The notes beneath the pieces were generated by a model, which was not told where the DNA came from, made no database searches, and saw nothing but the letters and a program-made list of their open reading frames with translations. Shown here piece by piece: positions 1-12,633 of a stretch of 64,000 bases of DNA. The DNA lies in assembly GCF_004210375.1 (NCBI RefSeq), contig NW_027467782.1, forward strand, positions 20,067,276 to 20,131,275. The letters run 5' to 3'. Every line of letters begins with the position of its first letter. The stretch's first letter is position 1. This stretch comes from Tachypleus tridentatus (Eukaryota > Arthropoda > Merostomata > Xiphosura > Limulidae). Position numbers and translations under genes: made by a program.

Positions 1-770
1 TGATTTAACAGTAATTTAAGTTTTGTTGCTTACGAGTATAAAACTCTTGTTTCGATAGAAGTAGTGACCAGATTACAGAGAGCAGTCTGATTTAGTTTAG
101 GCTGAACGACAAGAAAACAAGAGAAAAAACAGTATCTATTCGTTAAATATCAAGCAGAGTATTTAAAATTAAATATCATGTTATATTATAAAAAAACCAA
201 GTTTATTCATTTTTATAACGTTTTAATGGATAACTGATTTTGTTCCATGCTCTCACATACTTTCAAAATACATTTAATGCAGGTAGAATTACTTATATTC
301 AAACATATGAAATCTTCTATTAACCGTTAATGTTTTATTGTTTCATCAACATCTTAGAATATTTACATTACCTTTTCTGACCCTTTGTACAAGGTACATA
401 TAATAACACACATACTCAAGTGATACAGCTGAATATTTGCAGACTGAAAACGCCAGAAACCCGGTTTAGATACCTGTGGTAGGTAGAACCATTTTTGTAA
501 TTTTGTGCTAAATTTCAAATAAAATAAACTTCATATCTTCATGAGAATTTTAAAGAAATAATATTTTTTCCAAAAATTCAACATGTTTGAAATAGAAAAG
601 TTTAAAATTTATACACATTTCTAGTTATTTCAAATTTTTTATATCACTTTGACAAAAAGAACTCTTAAATTAACTCTTTTCTCAATGAATTGTTAATTCT
701 CCATATAAAAGTAAACTCCACAACGGCCCAATATTTAATTGTATTGCTGCTTGGTGATGGTTCGTCATAT

Positions 771-966
771 TGTGTTTGAAAAACTACACAAGGGCTATCT
801 GTGCTGGCCGTCTTTAATTTAGCAATGTAAGTCTAGAGAGAAAGCAGTTAGTTAACACCACCCACCCACAACTCTTGGGCGAGCATGTTTGATGCGACGA
901 GGATTTGAAGACGCGACCCTAAAATTACTAGAAGAACGCCTTAACCAACCTGGCCATGCCAAGCCG
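771..966 (-). mobile_element. SINE-A copy
   Basis: Minus-oriented SINE-A with an internal deletion joining the 'aactcttgggc' body directly to the head spacer. The tRNA-like B box is degraded. Confidence 0.75.
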
Positions 967-2510
967 TTTCGTAATGAACACAGTCAATTCTACACAATAC
1001 TTCAATATACGAACCAACAATTTTTCATTTTTACGAAGAAAGATGAACAAACAAAATAAAAAGTATTATTAATATAATAGAATAATCTGAAAATCAAAAA
1101 TATATATTTTATTACTTTTATTTTCTCAGCAGATGTAAAAATGATAAAATAATTCGTGGTAAAGAGAATTAACGTGTTCTTTTATCGACCGAAATCTCTG
1201 GGATTATATGTAATTTTGCTTCTTTTGTGTTTATTATAACAGCTTGGGTTAACATGTCATAATATTAATCAAATAGCTAGAAATGGAATCATACTTCACA
1301 TATAAAAATATGTATTCTTCATGCAAAGACAAATATTCATTAATTATTTAAAAATAATAATAATAACAAATATGAAAAATTACATTTTTCAAGTTGCTTT
1401 TTCCTCATGATATGAAAGTAACAAGAAGTATTTCGATAATAATTATAAGAAAAAATTATTTAAAAGAAATATATTAATTGTGGACAGAGAAAAAGAAATA
1501 TTTTCTTTCTTCCATAACTTTTCCTTTTATTTTCATTGGTTTATAACGCAGAAATATACAATTATTCATTTACTATATGTTGAAACAATGATGTAAAGTA
1601 CAATGATCAAATTGCTCTTTTTACTTAAATAAGAAAATAATAAGAAGTACTTTGATAGAGTTTGTAAGTAGAAAATAAATTATTTTAACAGAAAGATATT
1701 AAATATGAATAAAGAAAAAAAATGTTTTGTATTTGATATGAGTTAACTTTATTTCATTGTTTTTTTAAACAGAAGAATACAATTTTTTTAGCTATATGTT
1801 GAAAACTATAAAAAATTCAATATTTTAAGTTGATATCAATATAATCATGATTTAAAACTTTATAGTACGTAATATCTCTTTTTAAAATTACAACAAATGA
1901 CGTTTTGTTTATTATCTGGAAATTAATTCATATCGTTGATGTAAGATGGTGACGCATTTTCCGTCTGTCATATTGTTAATGTAAGATTTCAATTTCGACA
2001 TTTAAATGAGAATATATTATTTGGCTATTTCTTAAACCAAACCCATATTATTGCCAAAACCAATCCTAACAAATATTTTCACCTATACAAGGAACGAAAT
2101 AGATAATCATCATTGCATCAGATGTGACTTTCACTATCTGTTTACTACAGTTGTACTGATAAAGGAGGACATACAACACTAAAGTCATGGATCGATTACC
2201 TCTTTGGACTAAGCATTTTGACAACTGGCCTTTAGCTAAAAAAAAAAAACACCCACGCTGATAAAGGAGAAAGATGGTAAAGTCGAATATACTAGTAGTG
2301 AACAGTTCGTTGACATTCTGGTTATGTGTTATATTTGTTCTTCATTTACAGTAAGCCAAGCGTTGAAGTAAGTAGTTGCATATCATACTTAGTAATAGTC
2401 TATTACATTATCAACATCGCCCATTGTTAGGGAGTATGGCTCTCGATCTCCGGGAGACGACTTAAAATTTCAGTTCTACCAAATATTCTAACTTTTAACC
2501 ATGGGTTATT

Positions 2511-2752
2511 TCTCAATTTTGCCCAAAGTTATGCAAAGGCTCTATGGGCTAGCTGTCATAATTTAGCAGAGTGAGAATAAAGGGTAGGCATTTAGTAATC
2601 AACGCCAATTCTTGTTCTACTCTTTTATGAACGATCAGTATAATTGATCATTACGTAATAACGTCTCCACGCACATTTGGAGGAACGTGAATTACAACCC
2701 GCATCAAACAAATTGCAAATTGTGTACTTTAGCGACTTTGTCATGACGGGCT
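2511..2752 (-). mobile_element. SINE-A copy (old, duplicated)
   Basis: Strongly diverged SINE-A, reverse orientation. It is shared with the copy at 8630-8816 through the tandem duplication. Confidence 0.6.
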
Positions 2753-4433
2753 TTTCGACTCTGAGTCTTTATATTTTTACGTTCCGTGAAGGAAGTCGAC
2801 TCCTCGAGAAAGGAATGAACCCCAGTAATCTCATGTCTGTACTTGTTCCTTGTTTTAGTTTATAGGGTTGGAACACCAAACAGAGTATGTGACGTCGATG
2901 GGGCTTCAGTACGGACTGAGAGTATGGCGTTCTGGTGAGCTCGACAGTTTAGAACAACAACCCGAAATCGCTTAGTATGGGTGAGAGCTTAATTTCCGAA
3001 TTCAAATCGAGAATAACCTGCAAACATGCTCTGGCGATAAAGCTAACAGTTAAAGATAAAAACTGTATGCCATTGGCTCAAAGTGTAACAAATGACAGCA
3101 TCAGATACTGGAGAATAACGAAGATTCTTTTTTCCCCTAGTAGGTGTGGTGCTTAAATGAAGCAACTGTGGGAATATGGCTGTTTCAAATAAATAAAAAA
3201 TAGGTAAATTTTAAGTTGGTACAAAAAAGCGTGTTGCCAACAGAAACATAGCTTTGTGCAATCTGTCAATTGAATACATGTGTTGTTCTTGATATTAGTT
3301 TCTCAACTATTTTTTCACTTCTTTGTTTTTTGAGTATTCACCACTTTAAAAGTAGGGACGTTCAGAACTATGCTATGAAGGTTTACCACAAACTACTAGA
3401 AAATTAAGACAACATTACTTGAAGCTATCAGTTCTATGTTTACAATGACTAACAATAAATTCAATTTCTATGTTTCACACATAAAGCTGAACCACAGAAG
3501 GAGAGGTGGACAGCCCTGTAAAAGTAACTTTAAGATAACTTCAATGTTAAAATGTATTTTCTTTATATATAAGAAAAAATGATTCAGAAATAAAATCATT
3601 TAATAAACTTTCTCTTTTACTTAAAATTACCATGTTCATTTTTTAAAATATTACATTACTAGATAATGTTGAAGTCATGGTCTTTGTTTCTCTTTTCTGA
3701 AGAAAGAAATGAAGAACTAATAATGTACAACTTAAAACTGATGTACTGGGTGTCATTTAAAACTAAATATTGAAAATGTCTTCTTTATTTTATTTTTTAA
3801 CTATTTATTTATATTATAATGAAAGGGACAATCACTAACAGGCCTAATTCTCAGTTTGTGGTCATTTAGAAATAATTTGAGCTTCAAAAATAAGATGAAA
3901 CCCCCAACCAAACCTTTATTATGTAACTGTGTTTTTATTTTTATTAATATTATCAATAGATAGATGTCTTATGTCTTATATAATCAATTATTGATATCGT
4001 TGTGTTTTGAGATTTGATATGACTGTTGCTAATTTTTCGAAATCAAGAAGCTGATATTTTCTTGACTTTTGTAATGGGATAAAGTAAATAGGAACATTTC
4101 CTCACAGAGATTAAGAAGCTAATCAATTTTATTCTCGTTTACGCGATTTCTGGTAGTCATAGTTTTAAAACTATTTCTTCTTAAAACTATTAGATATAGC
4201 AACTAATAAAAGTAATGCTCGTTTTCATCATATATGGTAGTCTCAGTTGTTAAACCAATAAAACTTAGACTCCAATCGACTACTTTAGCAACAGAATTAA
4301 AAGTTAACCACTGTAACGGTTTTTAATAGAACGTTTTTAAACATCAAGAAGTAACAGATAAATATACTAATTTTAAAAAAGGTTTGCGAAATGGAATTTG
4401 GTACTTTCAACTCAAAAATAAACTGAACTTCTG

Positions 4434-4442
4434 TATATAAAG
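4434..4442 (+). promoter_or_regulatory. TATA box of the tandem unit (copy 1)
   Basis: TATATAAAG in a purine-rich context about 170 bases upstream of a signal-peptide-like start at 4606. The equivalent position in copy 2 (9771-9777, TATAAAC) keeps a TATA-like motif. Conservation between copies supports a promoter; no Inr was assigned. Confidence 0.4.
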
Positions 4443-4605
4443 AACAGCAGCAACAAGAGAGAAAGTCTTCACGCTACTATAATCTATACTATTTGGCGTA
4501 GTAGTAAGGATTTCACCAGTTTCTTATTTTCGACAAAGATGTAATATACAGGTTGTGAGAACGTTCGTCTTATCCACTGTTACCTGAGCAGGTTCTACTC
4601 CTCAG

Positions 4606-4704
4606 ATGAATATACTCGCGGTTGTATATTGTGCGTTTTCACTATCGCATTTGGGAGAAACTCGGACAGAAAAGAGTTTTTTTCTTAAACCTTTACTATT
4701 TTAA
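4606..4704 (+). CDS. Small signal-peptide-like ORF in tandem unit
   Basis: A 32-codon frame starting MNILAVVYCAFSLSHLG, which has the profile of a secretory signal peptide: short N-region, hydrophobic core, small or polar end. It lies 165 bases below a TATA box. It could be the first coding exon of a short secreted peptide gene whose later exons are the Tyr/His-rich frame at 5537-5653 and the Gly/Tyr-rich frame at 6957-7112, but no clean donor follows the signal sequence. In copy 2 (about 9935-9985) the ATG has become ATC and a stop follows soon, so that copy looks dead. Function unknown; may be fortuitous. Confidence 0.25.
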   Translation: MNILAVVYCAFSLSHLGETRTEKSFFLKPLLF

Positions 4705-4895
4705 TTTTCTTTTAAAAGTTTTGCTTCCAGAAATTTTTTTGCTGATTGTGACAGATACCTGTTGCGTGTGCACAAATATTGTTTTGGTTCTGCTTCATTA
4801 CATACGAACTCTGAGAAATACACAGCTAACTGTTTACCGGCAATAACGTATTTATGTTTCTAATACGCTATTAAGTTCAACATAATTAAAAGTGT

Positions 4896-5166
4896 TTTGA
4901 TCCTAATTATCCTTTGTATTCAATGTTCTGTATATCACGTTGCAGTGTCCAAGAGTAGTCAGCAACCATTGACGGATTCCAGTTGCCTTGATATCGTTTT
5001 TTCCATTGTAGCAAAATTGAAGATTTCGATAAAACGGTACGTGATGGAAAAATTTGGATGTGATTTTCGTGATCAGCCGCCAAAAGTCTATAAGGAACAT
5101 CCAACAGTGTTTAAGAAGCAAAAACTTTGTTATGCAGTGTAATATAAGATTCTGATTAATATAAAC
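4896..5166. other. Insert present only in tandem copy 1
   Basis: About 300 bases here have no counterpart in copy 2. The minus strand reads a 65-residue frame containing NWNPSMVADYSWTLQRDI, which resembles a C-terminal motif I associate with transposon-derived arthropod ORFs, but I cannot name the family. The plus strand is also open (4897-5142) with acceptor-like sites (ends about 4943 and 5013) and ends before a strong donor AAAC|GTAAGT at 5166/5167. Which strand, if either, is coding is unresolved. Confidence 0.25.
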
Positions 5167-5536
5167 GTAAGTACTTATTTTGAATTGTTCAACGTAATAC
5201 ACAGATTGAAAAAGATCAGTTACAAAAATAATTAATAATCTTAGCTATTAATTTCTATAATGATTTATTTTGCTATAAAAGGAGATATTAAAAAGATCAC
5301 TGTAACAAGCTCTTCACTCTTTGTTTTTAATCGTTCTTTTCCTTTTGGAACCTGTTACTTTAATAGTCTATAAAAGCAAGATTGTTAAGTTTTAAATAAC
5401 GTGAAGAAAAACAACGAGTCTCACTTCTTTATATTCTAAAAAACGTTAAGTTAATTATTAGTTGTCCAATCAATATCCTCTCACCAAATAAAGTGAAGCG
5501 AACAACATTGTATAACTGATTTAAATGCGTGGTATA

Positions 5537-5653
5537 ATGAACCAGGTTTTTATATTTATCCTTTTCATCGTCAAGATCATTTTCAAAGACGATGGACTTT
5601 ATGATAACACCAACTACTACCATCATTCAGAACAATATGAAAACGTCAGTTAG
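5537..5653 (+). CDS. Small hydrophobic-leader, Tyr/His-rich ORF
   Basis: A complete 38-residue frame: a hydrophobic leader (MNQVFIFILFIVKIIF) followed by a polar, tyrosine- and histidine-rich segment (DNTNYYHHSEQYENVS). The C-terminal part YHH-EQYENVS is kept in copy 2 near 10703-10735 although the frame there carries an upstream stop. After the conserved Asn codon both copies have a weak donor-like GTCAGT; copy 2 also reads A|GTGAGC. This is either a tiny secreted-peptide gene or an internal exon of one. No family recognised. Confidence 0.25.
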   Translation: MNQVFIFILFIVKIIFKDDGLYDNTNYYHHSEQYENVS

Positions 5654-6956
5654 CTAATTAAAAGTATTTTAGGAATTTTGGAAACTATTTCGGAACCTAG
5701 ACGAACACTTAAATACACGAGGTCATGTTTTGGTCATGATCTATCTGTCACCTATGAAACTTGACGAAAATGTTAGAGCTTCCATTGCAAAAAGTCGAGA
5801 ATAAATTTCTCTTTATTTCAAATTTTTTCTAACAATTTACCTAAGGAATATTTAGCTTCGTTCTTTTCTGAATGCATTGTTAATTCTACATTAATAAATT
5901 CAAATTCAAATGAGATAACAGAAAACACCGTTTTCAACAATGATCCAATGTTTCATTGTATCGGTGCAAGGTGAGGTTACGTCATGAACACTCACAGTTC
6001 TGCTCCATGAGCTGTTTACACTCTGTCTTCTTGCTTATAATTTCTTATTGGGTATTTATAAGCTAACCGCTAGCTCACATGCAGTTAAAAAAGAATTATT
6101 AAAGAAAAATATTAATTTTAGTAAGTTTTCCACCAGAAAAGAAATTCAAAAGAGAAATCGTTCGAGAGAAACCTAAAGAATATTCTGATTGGTCTTACAG
6201 TCTGGGGTTGACGACAGTTTTTCTTTTTCGAGATGTATCAGCACAACTTGTGATTTATAATATAATTAACGCAGGTAAATTAATTACAATAACTATGTTT
6301 AAAAGCAAATAAGGAATTAAAATTAAAATAAAAATTATTCATTCTTTCTGCACGATTTTCCATTGAAATGATATAAAGTATGTAAAATACATTTCTCAGA
6401 CTGTGTTTTTTCCCTGATTTTACAATAATGAAAATATTTTGAAGAGTGTAAAAATAAGATTCATTATTCTAAAATAAAAATATAAAGTACGAATGAAGTT
6501 TGATGTGATAACTCTCCCTAATTCATATTTCTTATTTTTATTTTCATTGGATTTAAATATATAAAAATACAATGAATTATTTACTAAATGATGAAAACTT
6601 GAAAACTAGAGGAAATTAAATATTTCTGTTTATTATTAATTTAATCGTTATTTATGGTTTGTTATATATCTCATGTATTTTATTAATAACAACAGATAAC
6701 GCTTTTTTTCGTGACATTAGTTCATATATTTGATGTAGGATGGCAACGAATTTTCACTATTTGATTATGTTAGAATTATATATATAAATATAAAAGAATA
6801 AATTTTATTCAGCTTTTTCTTTAAACACGAAGTGATACTAAAACAATACATATAAATACTTTATAACTGTACAAGTAATGAAATAAATGAATGTGTTTCC
6901 GTCAGATGTAGCTTTCCATATTTCATTGTCTATCTTCAAGAAATGTTCAATTAGAG

Positions 6957-7112
6957 GTGGTGGAAGAGGAATATGGAGGATACAATGGTGCTGATGGATA
7001 TGGTGGTTGGAGAAAAGGAGATTTTGGTAGTAAACGATATTGTCGCGACATAAAATTAAGTTTTAGTGAGTTAGTAGTTCCAAAGTCAATTTTTTCTGAG
7101 AGATACATCTGA
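6957..7112 (+). CDS. Candidate terminal exon, Gly/Tyr-rich peptide
   Basis: Open for 51 codons to a stop. It begins after an AG acceptor-like site (ends 6954) and encodes an acidic then Gly/Tyr-rich stretch (EEEYGGYNGADGYGGW) followed by RKGDFGSKRYC. Such composition is typical of arthropod secreted glycine-rich peptides (cuticle or antimicrobial types), but this is compositional inference only. It falls downstream of the signal-like and Tyr/His-rich frames of the same strand, so they may form one small gene. The corresponding place in copy 3 (about 11640) has lost the sequence. Confidence 0.3.
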   Translation: MVEEEYGGYNGADGYGGWRKGDFGSKRYCRDIKLSFSELVVPKSIFSERYI

Positions 7113-8237
7113 AACAGATGAAACACTCTATGCTGGAAATCATGATAAGCAACTTACATTATGGCAACTATTTTTAAACAAAAAACTAAATGAATTAGTA
7201 AATAAAAATTAATATTTAAGTGATGTAGACCTTCAAAAGGTATCTAGCCATAAGTAATAACAAAACCGTAATGCATACCTAAAGTCATAGAAGAGGAATG
7301 TTTCAAAGTTATACAGAAATTAGGAAATGCTGTATAAATAACAGTATTGAATAAAAAAGAGACACTCTTTTCTTCTGTAATAATTAATTATGGACTTAAG
7401 TACTTTGAGAGAAACGTGATTTGATTGTTAAAATGTGGACTTTCGTTCCTGATCAGTAATATTTTAACCTTTATAAAATTATAGTTTCTTTGTCTTAAGA
7501 GTAAAAAAACATAAGGAATAAAAAGAAATGGTTTTCACTATGTTGTGTTTAGAAACAAAAACCATATTCTCCTTGACAGTTTTTGTTTCTTTTTCTCACA
7601 TGGCTTTGAACGAGGCCTGAGAACTCTCTAACTTATAATTACTTTATCGCTCGGGGTGAAAAATAATCTTTCGTTTGAGGATATTTTCCTTTCAATGCGA
7701 ACTGAGCTTCGAAACAAAGTTTGCTAAAACAAACTTTTTGAAGACTGAAATCTGATATCATGAGGAAATATAACTGTCCCATTTTTCAAATACATGAAGA
7801 AAACAATATCACTCATTTTTATACATCTTTATTTATTTGTTTCGCTAAACAGGATGAATATTGATAATAATATGATCGAGTCATTTCCGACAACAATTTA
7901 TATTCCTATATTTTTACTATAGTTGATTTACGAAATATCGGATATTTGTCAGAGGAACAACGATAATCAAGAAAATCTTTTATTATATTTATTTTGTCGA
8001 AAACGTATACTACAACAAACCAAATATTTTCTCATCACAGTCTGGTAACTTATATGTCAAAACAATTTATGTCGTCACTGTCTGGTAACTCTCTTGCAAT
8101 CAATGTCATCACTTCTCTTATTTGATAAGGAGAAATCAACTTTAAGTTAATACAACTTGAATATTGCTTGAAATGTTGAAGAAAGACTTTCTTATATTAA
8201 ACATATAACACAACAAGAGGACTATTTTCTCCAGCTG

Positions 8238-8446
8238 TCTCTAAATTAGATTGTATAATGACAACTAGTTATCACCACTCACCGCTACCTCTTGGATTAC
8301 TATTTTACCAACGAATAGTGAGATTCACCGTGCCATTATAGCGTTACTACATCTGAAAGAATGAGCATGTTTAGTTTGATAGGGATGTAAACTCGCGACC
8401 CGCAGAGTACGAGTTGAATGCCTCAACAACATGCCCATGAGGGGCA
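8238..8446 (-). mobile_element. SINE-A copy
   Basis: Diverged reverse SINE-A with recognisable 'ttaccaacgaatagtgagattcaccgt' type body and head remnants. Confidence 0.7.
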
Positions 8447-8629
8447 TTAATACATTTCAATCTTCTTTGTTTATAAACTTACCGCTAACTTGCCGGGGGA
8501 CATATACATAAACCTCTGGAAAACAGGTTTAATAATTATTTACAAATAACAACATTACTTTGAAATTAGCTTACTTTTAGTCTAAGTAAAAATTTAAATT
8601 TTATGTTTAGTGATTTAAACGTAAGCACA

Positions 8630-8816
8630 GACGGAAGGCATTTAATAATTAACGCCAACTCTTGTCCTACTCTTTTACCAACTATTAGTAGAAGTTATCG
8701 TCACATAATGACGCCCACACAGCTGACAGGACAAGCATATTCGTTGGAGCGGGAATAGAACCCGCACCACGCAGATTGCGAATTGAGCGCCTTAACCACG
8801 TGGTCACGACGGGCTT
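8630..8816 (-). mobile_element. SINE-A copy (old, duplicated)
   Basis: Counterpart of the copy at 2511-2752, including the shared flank to about 9120. Confidence 0.65.
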
Positions 8817-9281
8817 TTCGGCTATGGGTCTTTATACTTTTACGTACCGTGAGGGTAATTGACTCTTTGAGAAAGGAAACACACCCAGTAATAGCATGTT
8901 TCTGTTCCTGTCCTTTGTTTTGGCTTATAGGGCTGGAGCACCGAAACGAATATGTGACGTCGATGGGACCTAAGTTCGCACTTACAGAGTTTGTCATCCT
9001 GGCGAGCTCGATAGTTTGAAGCAATAACCCGAAGTCACTTAGAATATGTAAAAGCTTAAATTCCGAACTCAAATCGAATGTACCCAGCAAACTTGCACCG
9101 GCGATAAGGCTAACAGATAAAGTTAAAACTTTTATATCATTGTTTCAAAGTGTAATTAACGTGATATTGCAGAGAATAAACCACAGCAGCAGATACTTAA
9201 GGATAAGGAAGATTCTTTATTCTCCAAGTATCTATGGCGTATGGAGAAAAAAAATCTGTAGGAAGTTGGTAGTTTCAAGTA

Positions 9282-9431
9282 TTTTGTTGTTTTGGAATTT
9301 CGCACAAAGCTACTCGAGGGCTATCTGTGCTAGCCGTCTCTAATTTAGCAGTGTAAAACAAGAAGGAAGGCAACTAGTCATCACCATCCACCGCCAACTC
9401 TTGGGCTACTTTTTTACCAACGAATAGTGGG
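9282..9431 (-). mobile_element. SINE-A, 5'-truncated
   Basis: Tail and 3' body only; stops inside the body before the tRNA-like head. It interrupts the copy-2 tandem unit. Confidence 0.75.
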
Positions 9432-9770
9432 TATTTCAAACCTCAACCAAATATTTATTAGGTAAATATGTCAATTTTAATTTTATTAATATTATCAATA
9501 GATCCGTTTATTATGTCTGATGTAATCAATTATTGATATTGTTGCATTTTCAGACTTGATATGATTATTGATAACCTTTCGAAATCAAGAAGCTGATAAT
9601 TTCGTGAATATAGAAACTAGCCAATTTTAAGCTCGCTTTAGAGATATGTGGAAGTTTTGGTTTTTTAAACCCTTTTCTCAAAAAGATATATAAACTAACA
9701 AAACTTATGTCCGTTTTGGAGATACATAGCGGCTGGTATTTTTTCGTCAGAAATAACATTTACTTCCGCA

Positions 9771-9777
9771 TATAAAC
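9771..9777 (+). promoter_or_regulatory. TATA-like box of tandem unit (copy 2)
   Basis: TATAAAC at the position equivalent to the TATA box at 4434. The downstream start codon equivalent is mutated, so any gene here is likely inactive. Confidence 0.25.
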
Positions 9778-10799
9778 AACAACCTAACAAAAGAGAAACT
9801 CTTTACTAAGCGACGTAGTTGTAAGAATACCACCTGTTTTGTTTTGTTTTATATTTTCGAAATAGCTACAATTTACTGATTGTGAGAACGTACTCTTATT
9901 AGTTGTTACTTGTGTAGATTCTAACCTACAGATCAGTATATCCGCGTTGTATACAGTGCATTTTCATTGTTGATTACGGGAGAAATGCAGACCTAGAAAC
10001 ATTTTTTTCATAAACACTACTTTTATTATCTTCATACTGGAAAGATCTGGTCAGGCAGTGGTTGTCATAATAAGACTGATTGTCAGTCTCTTTACAGTAC
10101 CTTCCTTCTTATGATGTAAATAAATATTTTTACAGATAAAAAAATTGAAAAACTGCCAATAAAAAAATAAGGTTCTGATAAATATAAATGTTAGTATTCA
10201 TCATTGGATTGATCAGTGTAACGTACAGTGTAAAAGAACGATCAGTTGAAAATAGTAATTAATAATCTTAGTTAATAATTAATTTCTATAATAATGTATT
10301 TTGTTGGAAAGAGATATCATAAAGATTGCTGTGACTCGCTGATCACAATTAGTTTTTAATCGCTCCTTTTCTTTGGGACATTTCTTGTTTGATAATGTCA
10401 GAATATTACCCAATTTTTTAGCATTTCATAATCATCACATTTATAAGCAAATTGCCTGTTACTCTAAGAATCTGTACAACTAAGGTCATTAAAATTTAAA
10501 CAAAGTAAGCAAAAACAACGAATCTCATTTTCTTTTGTAATGAATAAACACCTTAGTTAATAATACGTATATAAATAACTTCCTGCCACCAAATGAAGTG
10601 AAAAAACAATGTGGTATGGCTGCGTTAAATGCGTGGTTTGTGTGTTAATCGTTTTCACATAAAGATGATCTTCAAAATGGTGGACCTAAAACCATACCTT
10701 AGAGTATCATCATCCAGAACAATACGAAAACGTCAGTGAGCTAATTAAAATTAGCTCTGTATTTAAGTGTATTGAATTAAAACGATTTCAGAACCTCGC

Positions 10800-11650
10800 C
10801 GTGGTCGTGTGCGATCACGTTCTATCAGTCGTCTATAAACTTCACATTAAACTAGAGTTTGCACTGCAAGAAATCGAATATAAATTTCTCTTTATTTTAG
10901 AATTTGACCTGAGGTGTTTTAGCTTAACTTTCCTGTGAATGCACTGTTAATTCTACAATAATAAATTCATATGAGATCATTAAAACACAATGCACAACAA
11001 AATCCTGAGGTTAATTTCTATCACTGCTTTGCAATGTTACTTCACCAACACTGACAATTTTACACAATGAGCTATTTTTGCTTTGTCTGTTTCCTTTCAA
11101 TTGAATATCGGGTCTTTGTAACCTAACCCATGACAAAGGACATGAGAAAAAACACTTGGTTTAATAATTAATTAGAAATAAAAAAATAAAACATTTTATT
11201 TTGTTTAATTTTGGTAACTGCCCTTCAGATTTTGAAATTATCTTAGTTTTAACTCAAGAAAAGGGTTAAACTCCATGTTTTTTTATCTCAAAAAAACAAA
11301 TGATAAAGAGAAGTAATGTAATATTTAATCAGCCAAATTCTGTAGTGTTATATATAATTTTGCTTCTTTACGGTTTATTACCATTGCCAGGGTTAACATA
11401 TCATAAATATTAATTAAAGATGTAAAAACGGAATCAGACTTCACACATAAAATAACTTGGTTTAATAATTAATTACAAATAAAAAAAATTAAACTTTTTA
11501 TTTTGTTTAATATTAACCAAACGCAAAACCAATCCAAACTAACTGTACAAGTAATGAGATATTTGAGCTTTATATGTCAGGTGTGACTTAAAGTCTTTTT
11601 ATATTATCTACCTTCTAGAAATATTCAATTAGAGGTAAATCTGAAAAAAA
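10800..11650. repeat. Diverged tandem unit, partial copy 3
   Basis: Third, incomplete copy. Positions 10855-11050 match 5790-5990, 11300-11450 match 1150-1300 (shared run around 'ttttgcttctttacggtttat'), and 11510-11640 match 2040-2150 and 6830-6955. Similarity is lost after about 11650. Confidence 0.5.
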
Positions 11651-11816
11651 ATAATTTTGCAACTTGTTCTGATAAGCCAGAAATATTAAAAAGTCTGACA
11701 TATTAGTAATGAAGAATTCTTTTGTATCTTCGTTTTGTATTATGCTGGTCCTTTCTTTACTGTAGACTAGGTATTCAAATAAGTATGTCATATTTAAAAT
11801 TCGTCTATAACTATAT

Positions 11817-11930
11817 CAAAAGTAGCTCAAGAGTTCTCGATGGGTGCTGGTTACTAGTTGACTTTTCTCTGGTATTTCATTGCTAAATTATAGTCCGCTA
11901 GAGCAGATAGCATTCTAATAAGTTTGTCCA
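11817..11930 (+). mobile_element. SINE-A fragment
   Basis: Diverged body piece ('agctcaagagttctcgatgg...gcagatagc'). Confidence 0.5.
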
Positions 11931-12417
11931 AAAATAAAATCCAATAAACGAGCACTTTATCTACATGGAAATTTTATGTTTGCAATCCAAATGCTATTAT
12001 ATCGCTTTTTAAACTACGAATATTTATACACCTATCGACTAAAGGTCGATATAAAGTGTCATCCGGGTCGAAAATTCGATTTCATTTTGCAACCATTGAA
12101 TTTTTTCTTTACATTACCACTTGACTGAACTAAACGATTTTTTTTAAAGGAATGATATTCCAAATGCTCTTTTAATGTTACTCAAAGAAACACCAAACCT
12201 TCAATCAGTGAAAAATTTAGAAATATACCGCGTGGTGCGTGGACTTAGAATCCAAGCAGAGGTATAATTTTGGTGGCTATGAAATACTAAATACAAAATA
12301 ACCAAAGAACTGTGTTAAATTCACAAGTGTTAAATCAAAATCATGCACTAAATTTTTTTTGCTACATAGTTATCAGTAGATAACACATAATTTATCTGCT
12401 TTTTTTATTTATTGAAA

Positions 12418-12560
12418 ATGTTTGTGCAACACTACATAAGGGTTCATATAGTCGTTCTCTATATTGGACTGACAGACTAAAGGGAAATTAGCTAACCAAC
12501 AGCACCCCTGCTAACTCCTGGGCCACTCTTGTCTGTCCGATAATCGAGATTTGACCGTCA
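12418..12560 (-). mobile_element. SINE-A fragment
   Basis: Old, diverged tail plus body fragment just upstream of the better-preserved copy at 12634. Confidence 0.45.
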
Positions 12561-12633
12561 CTGTCTTTGAAATGTATCCTTACGCTATAGAAGTACTATT
12601 TTCTATACTCCACCTGGAAAGCATTGTTCACGT

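Larger units (their letters stand above)
1..5700. repeat. Diverged tandem unit, copy 1
   Basis: First copy of a ~5-kb unit that recurs at about 5.7-10.8 kb and partly at 10.8-11.65 kb. Matching landmarks include the stretch near 720-770 (recurring near 5940 and 11000), 1150-1300 (recurring near 11300-11450), 2630-3050 (recurring near 8640-9120), 3890-4060 (recurring near 9430-9600), the TATA region 4430-4620 (recurring near 9760-9970) and 5600-5670 (recurring near 10700-10750). Spacing differs between copies because of insertions, for example ~300 bp extra around 4.7-5.1 kb in this copy. Seen by eye only; exact borders are not defined. Confidence 0.6.
5700..10800. repeat. Diverged tandem unit, copy 2
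   Basis: Second copy of the ~5-kb unit, head-to-tail with copy 1. The stretch 8640-9120 matches 2630-3050 over several hundred bases, including a shared diverged SINE-A, so that SINE predates the duplication. The 10700-10750 stretch matches 5600-5670 almost exactly. The order of landmarks is preserved, which argues for tandem duplication and not dispersed repeats. Confidence 0.6.
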
